A program made the translations under genes and the position numbers. From the NCBI GenBank assembly GCA_020881915.1, contig JAJFPB010000010.1, forward strand, positions 1,116,001 through 1,180,000: a stretch of 64,000 bases of DNA, in the 5' to 3' direction. This document shows positions 1 through 9,378 of this stretch, piece after piece. How positions within the stretch are numbered: the stretch's first letter is position 1; the number at the start of each line of letters is the position of its first letter. The notes below the pieces were generated by a model. The model made no database searches. It was not told the origin of the DNA and worked only from the letters and a program-made list of their open reading frames with translations. Origin of the DNA: Paramyrothecium sp. XJ0827 (taxonomy: Eukaryota; Ascomycota; Sordariomycetes; Hypocreales; Stachybotryaceae).

Positions 1-326
1 ACCGTAGCTGGGTAATTGAAGGGGGCTCTTCCCCAGAGCACGAGAGCCGCCCAACAGTCCTCGAACTAGCAGACTGGCTGGGACGGTTTCCTGGGACCCT
101 AAGCTGATGCTTCGAGTCATGGCGAGCTTTGAAGGTCCGCTGTCGCATGTAGCTAGCGACAATTGGAAAAGGCGAAGGATGTAAAAAACCAACGATTCCC
201 ATGAGCCGCCATGCGTTCCTGACCCGGTCCCGGGTTGTTGCCGACAAGATCCAGCTGTGCGCTTCTCTTGGTCCGCGATCCGCCAGAAACAACATCTTGT
301 GAATAAGCGACGAGGAACGGTGTAAG
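1..326. other. Intergenic, upstream of CFEM receptor
   Basis: No gene is visible on either strand. The short open frames here show no signal peptide, domain or splice structure. The stretch probably contains the promoter of the receptor gene that starts at 327, but I saw no clear TATA box. Confidence 0.5.
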
Positions 327-1893
327 ATGCAGCGCTCGTGGAGGCATGTTTTCCTGCTGTGCCTGGTTGCGGTGACGGGCGCGGTAGCCACCGACAGCCT
401 GCCTTCGACATTCGAGGTCCTCGCGCAGATGCCACAATGTGCCGTAAGTCCTTCAGTCTTATTCCTGCCCGGTACGCGACTGACCGGTTGATAGCAAACG
501 TGCGTGCTTGGCGCTGTGACGAATTCGACCTGCTCCCCGACGGACCAGCTGTGTGTTTGCGAAAACGACAAGCTCCAAGCAGCTGCTACAGAATGCATCA
601 AGAAGGGTTGCACGGTCAAGCAGGGTCTCTGTAAGAAAAGAGTTGCTTCTACAGCAGTAGATGCCGACGGCTAACAGGTCGTCTTCCGCAGTCACCATGA
701 ACCTGACCCAGAGCACCTGCAATGCCCCTGTCCGGAACTCGCAGAGGCCGTACGTGATCATGAGCGACACCCTCGGTGTCTTCATCGGCGTCAGTGTGCT
801 CCAGAGGATCCTTGCCAAGCTGTACTGGAAGCTCGGCATCGAGACGGACGACTGGTGCATCCTCGTCACCACCATCCTCTTCGTCGTCCCAAGTTTGGTC
901 ATCAACGTCTACGGCCTTGTGGGCAACGGCATGGGCCTGGACATCTGGACGCTGCCGTTCGACAACATCACCCGCTTCAGCTCGTGGTTCCACGCCATGT
1001 CGGTGCTGTACTTTACGCAGATCTCGCTGATCAAGCTGACGATGCTGTTCTTCTACCTGCGCGTCTTCCCCGTCACGAGCGCGCGGTACATCATCATCGG
1101 CACCATGATCTTCAACTGCCTGTACGGAGTCATCTACGCCCTGGTGACCATCTTCCAGTGTCTACCCGTGGGGTATCTGTCCGTCATGTGGGATCATGAG
1201 CACGAGGGAAGCTGCATCAACCTCAACGCAATGACGTGGTCCAACGCGGGCATCAGTATTGGCGTGGATTTGTGGATGCTGTGCATCCCCCTGCTGCAGG
1301 TCAAGTCCCTGCAGCTGGATTGGAAGAAGAAGGTTGGTGCGGGATTGATGTTCCTCGCCGGTACTGCGTAAGACGCTCCCAGTCACCCGATCGCAATGAG
1401 ATGACGTGCTAACGCCTTGTGTTCCAGTTTCACCGTCATCAGCGTCATTCGGCTTCGAGTACTGGTCAAGTTCAACTACACCGATAATCCAACCTGGACT
1501 TACATCGAAATCTCAAAGTGGTCCACTCTCGAGATTGCCGTCGGCGTCATCTGCACCTGCATGCCTTCATACCGGTTGCTGTTTGTGCGGGCATTCCCAA
1601 ATCTGCTCAACTCGCGACATCAATATACTCCCAACGAGAGCAGCAACAGCTCGGGGAGCTACGTCAAGAGCGGGAAGCTGGCGCAGGACTCCTTCAACAC
1701 TTCGCAGACCGGGGGAGGGGCAAAGCGTACCGAGTCCAGGACGGTCATACACGATCGCTCGTACGGTATCCAGTTTGATGACCTTGACGATGATGATAAC
1801 TCCGTGGATCAGACCACCATGGTGCACATGAAGCCTCTAGATATGATGAGTGAGAGTAAGACTGGTCGATCAGATCGGCCTCATAGCGTATAA
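327..1893 (+). CDS. CFEM-domain Pth11-like integral membrane receptor
   Basis: Predicted plasma-membrane G-protein-coupled receptor of the fungal Pth11-like class, with an extracellular eight-cysteine CFEM domain before seven membrane spans. Four exons fit: 327-443, 495-630, 692-1367 and 1428-1893, with GT-AG introns (51, 61 and 60 nt), giving 464 aa. The start codon opens a signal peptide (VFLLCLVAVTGAVA). The CFEM cysteines follow in order (MPQCAQTC, NSTC, LCVC, TEC, KKGC, QSTC), and the aspartate of the domain is in PTDQLC. The membrane part runs from about residue 100 to 345 and a hydrophilic Ser/Asp-rich tail follows. Family members sense surface or host cues and act upstream of G-protein/cAMP signalling; the ligand here is unknown. 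The fold and splice model are well supported; the signalling role is inferred from the family. Confidence 0.9.
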
Positions 1894-2328
1894 TGTAGCG
1901 ATGAGCGATAATTAGAATTGATACTGCTTTCGAATCATCGTTAGCAGGCTTTCCAGCTACCATTCGTGCGTGGAAAATCCTCAAGTCGAACAGACAAAAC
2001 GTGTGAATATATGAGGTCTATATGCTTTTCTGTTTCCCACGTTTATGCCACCGTCGTCTATCATACAATGCAATACCAGATCCCCGCAGAGATGGGAAGC
2101 ACCCGCTCATGGTCCGCTCATCAATGCGCAGCCAAATGCAAAGAAAGGAGAAAGAGTTGATACAGTCGAGCCAGTTCAGCGTCTGCGCGTCGGTATCGGT
2201 GAATGGCCCGCAGCAGCGTGCAGGCTCAAGCATGTGACGATTATATACACGTCGGAGAAAAAAGTTGTAGTAACACAATATGCAAGAACGCCGGGAGAGG
2301 AGAAGGTGTCGCAGTAATTAGAAGTCGT
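1894..2328. other. Intergenic between convergent CFEM receptor and TIM17 genes
   Basis: The two flanking genes end towards each other here, so this interval should hold both 3' UTRs. No domain-bearing frame was seen. Confidence 0.5.
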
Positions 2329-2963
2329 CTATACAAGAGCCGCCTCGGTGTTTGCCGGAGCCACGGGTGCCTTTGTGATAAATATTGTCAGTACCAACAT
2401 ATCTTGCGAGACATTCAGAGTTTTCACGTCGACGTACCTCCAACTTTGTGCTGCCCGCGAACATCTTGCCCAGGCCGATGCCGACACCCTCAATGACGGC
2501 CAGCAAAACAGCGCAGCCGATGGCGCCGTTCCGCGCGGCGCGGAAGCCACCTCGAATGGCCAGGGAGCCACCCGTCATGAAGCCAGCGCCGATGGCGTTC
2601 CAGGGGTCCTCCTTCTTGCGCATGCCCTTGATGGCGCAGTCGAAGGTGCTGAAGAGACCGCCCCAGACGCCGAAGTTGCCTCCCAGCACGGGGGCGCGCA
2701 TCTTGATGGCCGTGATGGCGCCTATCCGTCGCTCGCCGTAGGGGCTGTTGCGGAAGCCCTTGATGCCGTGCCATATCGTACCGCCGATGGCCTGTTCAGA
2801 GAAAGCGTCAGTCTTCCGGTATGCGCTGGTGGTGGTGGTGGGCTCCGGGACAGGAGCAGGAGTCGAAGCGGGACATGGTGAGACGTACACCCATGGAGAA
2901 GGCGCCGCCAAAGTCATTCAGGATGACATAGGGGCAGGGATCGCGGCCGTGGTCGAGCGACAT
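2329..2963 (-). CDS. TIM17: Mitochondrial inner membrane translocase subunit Tim17
   Basis: Core subunit of the TIM23 presequence translocase, which moves matrix and inner-membrane precursors across the mitochondrial inner membrane. Three exons on the minus strand (2889-2963, 2438-2791, 2329-2370) with introns of 97 and 67 nt encode 156 aa, the normal length for Tim17. The start is fixed by the family N-terminus [20 protein letters not shown]. Glycine-rich membrane spans and the Tim17/22/23 segment around [20 protein letters not shown] follow. Cysteines 10 and 77 match the positions that form the known disulfide in yeast Tim17. The C-terminal tail (ANTEAALV) is short. The protein is essential in studied fungi; nothing looks damaged here. 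Confidence 0.96.
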
Positions 2964-3813
2964 TGTGTAGAATTACAAGGCGGAAAGAAAATCGACGGTA
3001 TGAAACGGAATGCTGGACGATAAGACAAGGCAAAAGGCGCTGGCGAGAAGCTTCGTGACGTACAGGCAGATTTGCGCAACGGAAATTTTTCGGATGACTA
3101 AGACAATCTTTTGGAGAGCACGGTCCTATCTTATCTTATCTTATCGTCGGCGCTCACCAAGGTACACAGTGCTCCCACAGCGGATACCGCACCAAAGAAG
3201 TAAGATGTTAAAACAAGAGGAGAAAATTATGGATGAAGTACAACTTTTTGATTTTGTTATTGATCGATAAACTCTGTTCGTGTAAGGAATTTTCATGTTT
3301 CTTTCCAATCATCGAGAAGGCAAGCTCATCTAAGCGGGAGGCCGTGGATAGCCGGTGCGAGCAGCCTCACTCACACTCCTTTGGCTGCCCCCTAATGCTC
3401 AGATACTATGAGCTACAAAATGCCATAGCTTATATCATTGAAAACAGAGAATTTTTATAGTTTGTATGATTCAACAGATTCTCTCAATCGCAATTTTATA
3501 GGCGCGCATTCTCTTGCGATTTACTTGATTCTTGTTCTGCAACTTGAAACACATACGCGGTGATCCTAACAACGCAGCAACTCGTTTGTATTCATGGCCT
3601 AAACGGTCAAAGCTACCTCCCGAAATACTACATGATTTTCCAAATCCTATGACAAGTCCAACTAGAATGTCACGATAGCTCTTCCGACACTCATATGGTA
3701 GTAGGGACCACAACCAGCTGGACCTTGTAGCAGAACCTCTTGGGGTCAGTAACTGGATGGATTCCGAGTCAGCAAATAAACAACTTTACAACAAGCAGCA
3801 TCAGCAGCCTCAG
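2964..3813. other. Intergenic, TIM17 promoter side; short TTATC repeat
   Basis: This 850-nt interval has no convincing gene. It holds the 5' flank of TIM17 and the 3' flank of the secreted-protein gene to the right. A TTATC pentanucleotide repeat of about four units lies at 3126-3145. The part around 3190-3480 is AT-richer than its surroundings. Confidence 0.5.
3126..3145. repeat. TTATC pentanucleotide microsatellite
   Basis: About four tandem TTATC units are read directly. On the minus strand the unit is GATAA, the core recognised by GATA-type zinc-finger factors, so a cluster of GATA sites about 165 nt upstream of the TIM17 start is also possible. Confidence 0.7.
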
Positions 3814-4388
3814 TTATAGCAACATACGGTCGTTGTTTGGTGGATAGTATCGGAACTCATGGGCGTTGTCGTACGTCGGGCGGACGCAGTTCCAACCGCC
3901 AGCAGGGTGCCTCTGCCACGTCACAAAGTCCAGCTCGATCTGGACCGAGTCCGTCTCCGGGTTGCAGCGATAGACAGGCTTGTAGATGGCGCGGGGATCG
4001 CCACGGCCAGTCATGAACATCTTGGTCGTGTTGTCGATCCTGGAGAACTGTATGGCGCGTGTTAGTGCTAGTCCAGCCTACAGTCCGACAAGCGATCACT
4101 CACCTCTCCACCAATGACGGCGCGGATGTTCTGCCATTGCAAGACACCGGCATTGAGCTTCAGGTCAAAGGTCGGCGTTCCCACGGGCCCAATGAACAGG
4201 TGGTGGTCGCCGCCGCCCGCCTGTCTCAGATTCATGTACTTGTTGTGAACCGAGGGGACGGAGGCATTCTGGACCTGCACCCTGAAGGGGTAGTCGATGG
4301 TGTCGGTGAGCGGCGTCTCGGGGATGGTGCACACAGCCGAGACTGTGGCCGCGCCCGCGAGCAGGGTCGAGATGAACTTGAACTGCAT
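3814..4388 (-). CDS. Small secreted protein of unknown function
   Basis: Two exons (4104-4388 and 3814-4047, intron 56 nt) encode 172 aa. The first 18-19 residues are a clear signal peptide (MQFKFISTLLAGAATVSAVC), so the product should enter the secretory pathway. The mature part has no membrane span and few cysteines (at the signal-peptide junction, YRCNPE and WNCVRP), with several aromatic and proline-rich turns near the C-terminus. I do not recognise a catalytic motif or a named domain. The gene has a strong TATA box about 75 nt upstream, unusual in this window, which suggests regulated or high expression. It could be an effector-like or cell-wall protein; that is a guess. Confidence 0.8.
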
Positions 4389-4460
4389 CTTGTCGTTGTC
4401 AACGCTGCTGCTCCAAGTGCTGAGGGACCATCAAGACTCGTTTCCCTGCGGAATCAGGAC

Positions 4461-4470
4461 TCCTTTTATA
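4461..4470 (-). promoter_or_regulatory. TATA box for secreted-protein gene
   Basis: On the minus strand this reads TATAAAAGGA, a near-consensus TATA box, 73-82 nt upstream of the start codon of the secreted-protein gene ending at 4388. Confidence 0.65.
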
Positions 4471-4976
4471 CACTCGGCACCGGCTTCAGCTCGTCGATGC
4501 CGTCTTCCCCTAGGGCCCCTTGAAGCCAGGCACCAAGCCGCAGCACGGGCGTCGGAGGAAATCCATCTCATCCTACAGTAGGGTCCTGCATGCACCGATG
4601 CAACGCTACAGCACGCGCCCGGGCCCGTTCACTGAGGTCGACGCCCTGTGCGTTGCCAGATTGGGCGCGGGTGACAGGTCAGGGACAGGGACGCTAGAGG
4701 GAATTGCTTTTGGCTCACTGGATGGAAACCAAGACACGGGCCTTGCTTAAACTTTCCGGGGAAGACTGGTTGGTGGTCAGGCGCAGGCTTCCGCTCGAAG
4801 CTCGTATTTGACACTGGGGCTGGCTTTTCAGCTTCCTCCCTTGGCTCGCAGAAGGCCCTGCATGTCGTGTAAGCCTGCACCACTCGACCCAATTGTCCGA
4901 TTGGGTGCGTTGTGTCATGCAAATGGAGATTGGACGGAAGATAACTCTGACTAACTACGTAATAAATTATCCTATT

Positions 4977-5015
<39 letters not shown>

Positions 5016-5417
5016 CTTGACCTGCTCCTGTGCGGCTGAGCCTGCGTCGTTGGACTTTACCGCCATTCGGTCTGGTGGAGGCGCCGCGAGGGGGCGCCGC
5101 CGTCAGCAAACATTGCAACAAGAATCTGACAAGGCTGCTCTTTGCTGGCGGCCCAGATTCGGTCTGTCGGTGCCTGCCGACGTATCACAAGCCGGCATGG
5201 AATGCGGGCTTGTTCCCCTGGCGGGCAATAGAGCGAAAAGGGTGTTGAGGCTTGCGTTTGGTCACCAATATTTTCAGGCACCACTCCATAATCACGACGC
5301 CTCCATGCACCTGAACGATTTGGATTTGAATTCGCATTCTTATTGGGTGCTCAATCAATGATCTGTCAATTCTTCGGAGCTGAGAAGGGTGTTCTAGTCG
5401 ATCATGGCTGGACGCTA
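4471..5417. other. Intergenic with long poly-T tract
   Basis: No gene is seen. The interval separates the secreted-protein promoter from the 3' end of the broken SDR gene. Its main feature is a 33-nt T homopolymer at 4979-5011. Several open frames cross the region but show no domain. Confidence 0.5.
4979..5011. repeat. 33-nt poly-T homopolymer
   Basis: An uninterrupted run of 33 T residues is read directly. It could be a nucleosome-excluding tract, the A-tail scar of a retroposed sequence inserted on the minus strand, or partly an assembly artefact. No recognisable retroelement body adjoins it. Confidence 0.9.
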
Positions 5418-6488
5418 CTATTTGCCATTCCTCTCATTCCAGGTTCGGTCAAACACAGTCAAGGATCGTTGCGCTTCAATGTAAAATCAGTATATTTCCC
5501 GCAGCACCTGTATTGATGTCTGACTTACATGTGGCAACGACGTCCAGCGCCTTGACGGATCTATTGAATGGCTGGCTGAGCATAAAGATGGCGGCTTCAG
5601 CCACCTCGTTGGACTCCAATGGTCTGGTCCCGAAAGGTCAATGAGGCTTCAATTTTCTTCAGCTCGGTTCACTCACTCCATGCCCTTGAAAAACGAATCG
5701 TACATCTCGTCATCGTACCCAACGCGTTGCCTGTGGAAATGTGTCGCAACGGCGCCGGGCCTGAGCGCAAGCACTCAAATATTGGTCTCTGTCAGCTCGT
5801 TGCGAAGCGCGTTCGTGAAGCCTTCCTGGCAGGCCTTATTGGCGTGATAGACAGTCTCGCCAGGGAAGGGCGGCACCTCGAGTGCAGTGGTCGAGGTGAT
5901 GTTAAGAATGGTGCCTTCTTTCCGAGCGAGCATTGACCTGTTCAGCACCGAGTGCGTGGCAAACATCATGCCGTTTATGTTTGTGCTGTTCATGGTTATG
6001 ATGTCCGTAATCTTGAGCTTGGGGAAGACGGCAGGAGTGCCGAGCGCAAGTCCGGCCTGCGGTGGTTAGTACGAGCGCGTGGCGCATCGAGGTTCCTACA
6101 CATTTCTTACATTATTGATCAAAATATCGATATCACCCAATTCTTGGACAGCCGAGGCCACTGCGCCGTCAAGGGCCTCGAAGTCGCCCACATCCACAGC
6201 TTTGTAAATCGCTTTGCTGGAGGGATGGCTCTCGGTCAAGCGTTTGGCTAGAGCTTCCAGCTTGTCCTGATCCATTGTGAGAAGCTAGGAAACTTCGTAC
6301 CCCGGCGTAAAAGACATACCGATGATCGTGAAACAAGGATGAGATGGGCACCCTCTTTCGCTAAGTGCTCCGCAATGGACTCGCCAATGCCCATCGAGGC
6401 GCCCGTCTGCCAGATACCGTTAACGATAGATCTGCATCCTCACAGTTTCACTTACAAGCAGAACCACTTTCCCTTGCAGAGAAGTCAT
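5418..6488 (-). pseudogene. Short-chain dehydrogenase/reductase broken by one in-frame TGA
   Basis: A classical NAD(P)-binding SDR of the YdfG/serine-3-dehydrogenase-like type, read on the minus strand with short GT-AG introns (for example 6408-6455). It has the Rossmann motif TGASMGIG, the NNAG motif (split by an intron), the catalytic Ser in NITSTTALE and the Tyr/Lys pair in VYHANKA. The frame is broken by a TGA at 5775-5777 between LTETNI and VLALRPG, where homologues usually have Arg. The frame continues intact afterwards through two more short introns to a normal stop at 5418. A single CGA-to-TGA change explains it. The lesion falls after the active site, but it would remove the rest of the fold. 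Alternatives are a base-call error or programmed readthrough. Confidence 0.8.
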
Positions 6489-7107
6489 GTTGGAGAAAAA
6501 GAAATTCGATGCTGAAGGAAACAATTGGTTTGCTCAACGGAAGATGGAAAGATGTCAAACAGCTATGCAAATACGACAATACTGCCTGGTCGTTATGATG
6601 GTTTGAAGTGCGGGCCGCAACTTAATCCAATGGAGTATGTTGCGTCATGATTCGGTATTCCTTCGGCTGATTTGAAATGCAAACCACACCATCCACCTGA
6701 GCTCCCCTGTTGCGCTATCGATATAAGCATAAGTGAGGGCGCAACGCTAAGAGAGATTACGGACTGCATCACCGAGAAGGGCTTATAGCAAGGAATCTCC
6801 AACGCCTTCGAGATAAAGGGTACGATGGTGATACTAATATCAACGGGACCTAATACATCGCTGTAGCTGTAACTGTTACTTGCTGAAGTAACCAGAAAAT
6901 GTCTCCACAATCATCTAGTATCTGGTACAAAACCAAAATCAACTGCATCGTCAGTCAAGCGTCGCTTGAGGCTACAGGAGTTGTTGCAGTATGCACTGAA
7001 GACTTGCCCGGACCAACCATATTATAGCATAAAGAATCGTACAAGCAACCATCACCTTCATCATAAATCACGTACACCCGTCTCACGCCAATCCAAACCT
7101 TTCGCTG
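6489..7107. other. Intergenic, SDR pseudogene upstream region
   Basis: The promoter side of the SDR pseudogene and the 3' side of the T5orf172 gene lie here. I see no gene or strong motif. Confidence 0.5.
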
Positions 7108-9378
7108 TCACCATCTCGACTTGAAAAACTCCTCCGTCTTCCTCCTCATCAAGCCTACCTTCGGTTCTTTGCCGGCTTCCGCACTCACCAAAGCCTGCAC
7201 TTCTGCCGGCCCCAATGTTGTCCGTTTCATTGAGTCCCTCAACGCTTTGACTCCGCTCTTGCGCTTCAGAAGATCAACAACAACATCCCACTTCGTGCTC
7301 CGGGTCCTAGTCTGTTGCTTTTGATTGCCATCGACCTGGCCCTGTTCGGCAGGTTCTTTGCTCTGCCGGAGGCCTGAATTCTGTGACAGTTGTCGGCTCG
7401 CGAGGTTATCTGAAGACACGCATTCATTCGGTGACTCTGACCCCTTTGTATGTGGCTGTGTGGGCTTTGAGATGGCTTCATTCGAAACCCACCGAAGATC
7501 TGCTGGTACAGCAACCATAGCATCTCTTTCCACATTATTGCGTAACGTTTCGTTAAAGAAGACGTGGGTTTGCAATTTCCTCTGGTCCAAAAAGGACTCC
7601 AAGTGAAGCAGGTTTGTTATAGGCTTTGTCCGTTCGACCAGCCAATCCAGGACGTCCTGCGACGGCTTGTCGTTGACATACACGTCATCCCTTTGCACAA
7701 GCCTTGTGCATATTGTTATAGCTTCCCTCACTTCCGATTCTCTGCAAAGAAACCATTCTGTGTGGCCCTTGCCGCATGAGAAACAGTCAACAAGGCGCCT
7801 TCTTTCGCATATAAGATAAGCGTGCACCAGCCGTTCAACCCGATGAGCATGCTTGAAAGAACTTTCAGATTCGAAGAGTAACGATCCAAAATTGGGTATT
7901 TCCTTGCAACCCCCCTTGTATCGCTCGTCAAAGCTAGTTGTAGTGAAACCCACTTTGAAAAGGCTGCGGTCATCGCCGCGAATTCCAGGTACATACCGAC
8001 GGTGGTGTACGAGATAGACCTTTCCTGTCTTTCCGTCCAATTTCCCCATTTTCTTCATTAGGACGCCTACAATCTGGTTACGGTCAACTGTCCCTTTGTA
8101 ATGCACAATTTGAACCGGTGGAGGGCTGGCTATTGGCGGCAGTTTGCCGTTGTCAGAGTCTGGGGAGGCTTTTCCTGCTTTGTGCCAGCTCTTACTTTCA
8201 ACCTGGCCAAGATTCGTTGAAGTCGCATGTTGGGGCAATGTGCAAAGATGTTCCTGTTTGATCAATAAGTCCCCTCCCTTGGCTGCCACACCTTCAGCCC
8301 CAACTGGGTTTGCTTCATATTCGTCAATTTCGCTGTGGGCTGCGACCAGATCCGTGTTCAGAGAAACTTCCGAGTGAGTGCTGTACCGACGATGACGCTC
8401 CAGCTCTTGATCTACGCCTTCCACCTGCTTGTCCCTGAATAGTCTAACAGCAGACTTCCCGATCTCTTCCTCATCACAGTCTTCATACAGTTCGTCCGTT
8501 GTTTCGTTGTATCGAAGCCCGCCGCGGGAAAATTCAGATTTGCGCGCCGGCCGCGCATGAATATGAGAGATACGTCGTAGCGTTGGAGAGTCTTGGCTTC
8601 CAAGAGCTGAACGAGATCTAAGCTTGTTGCTCGCCATTGAAGCCATCGAAGGAGGAGTCATCGGTGTGAAAGGGTCCTCGCCATCGTTACTGAAGATGCT
8701 CCCAGGTGTCTGCAAAAAGGTTGAACTCGCATCAAAACTTTTGGAGTCGGCAAACTCATATTCCCGGGAGAAATGGGTAGGCTGGAGCACTGTTGGACCT
8801 GGTCGTGTAGGCGTAACTGCCATTGTCGGAAGCCGTACTGTCCCTTCAGAAGCGCCAAATAACGATGCAGATGGGACGGCTGAAGTTTCTGGAGAAGGAG
8901 CGAAAATGCCGGATTTGATTGGGGTACTCAGCTCGATCTTTACTGATGAATCGTCGTCGAAGGGCGAAAGATCGGCCGGTGTCCGTATATCGGAGCCCGT
9001 CTCCAGAACTGAAGCAGATGCACGAGCCTGTTTGAACATTGTCATGGCTATCTTGATCTCCCCCTTGTGGCACCAGCAAGCTATCGTGTCGATGGCGTCG
9101 TTGAAGTCTGCGGGAGACATCTCATGCTCGTCGGGGTCACTGTCCGCAAGGGCCCTAGATTGTTTATATTCGAGTAGTCTTAACAACCTGGGCAAAGTTG
9201 TATCTTTGATCCTCTCAACCTTTTTAGAGGCTATTCGATTGCCGCAAGGTTTGTTAAATTTGTTGTACCAAGGGCATCCCCATTTGATTTTATCATCTTT
9301 GAGGAATTCTTCTAGCTTCTTGGTGAGGCACGAAATTCTGTCCTCTGGGGTAACGATAGGGTTTTCGTCTGAACCCAT
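7108..9378 (-). CDS. T5orf172 (DUF1766/Mug113-like) domain protein
   Basis: One uninterrupted 756-aa frame from an ATG at 9378. Residues about 452-561 match the T5orf172/DUF1766 domain, a GIY-YIG-like fold: start GKVYLVHHRR, then SLFKVGFTTTSFDERYKGG, the helix HAHRVERLVHAYL, and the end TEWFL. Fission yeast Mug113, which is meiotically up-regulated, carries the same domain. The N-terminus has a conserved fungal block (WGCPWYNKFNKPCGNRI) with paired Cys residues. A long Ser/Pro/Asp-rich, probably disordered region links the two, and a basic tail follows. A nuclease or DNA-binding role is inferred from the fold and is not proven. No intron or damage is visible. Confidence 0.88.
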   Translation of the reverse strand: MGSDENPIVTPEDRISCLTKKLEEFLKDDKIKWGCPWYNKFNKPCGNRIASKKVERIKDTTLPRLLRLLEYKQSRALADSDPDEHEMSPADFNDAIDTIACWCHKGEIKIAMTMFKQARASASVLETGSDIRTPADLSPFDDDSSVKIELSTPIKSGIFAPSPETSAVPSASLFGASEGTVRLPTMAVTPTRPGPTVLQPTHFSREYEFADSKSFDASSTFLQTPGSIFSNDGEDPFTPMTPPSMASMASNKLRSRSALGSQDSPTLRRISHIHARPARKSEFSRGGLRYNETTDELYEDCDEEEIGKSAVRLFRDKQVEGVDQELERHRRYSTHSEVSLNTDLVAAHSEIDEYEANPVGAEGVAAKGGDLLIKQEHLCTLPQHATSTNLGQVESKSWHKAGKASPDSDNGKLPPIASPPPVQIVHYKGTVDRNQIVGVLMKKMGKLDGKTGKVYLVHHRRYVPGIRGDDRSLFKVGFTTTSFDERYKGGCKEIPNFGSLLFESESSFKHAHRVERLVHAYLICERRRLVDCFSCGKGHTEWFLCRESEVREAITICTRLVQRDDVYVNDKPSQDVLDWLVERTKPITNLLHLESFLDQRKLQTHVFFNETLRNNVERDAMVAVPADLRWVSNEAISKPTQPHTKGSESPNECVSSDNLASRQLSQNSGLRQSKEPAEQGQVDGNQKQQTRTRSTKWDVVVDLLKRKSGVKALRDSMKRTTLGPAEVQALVSAEAGKEPKVGLMRRKTEEFFKSRW

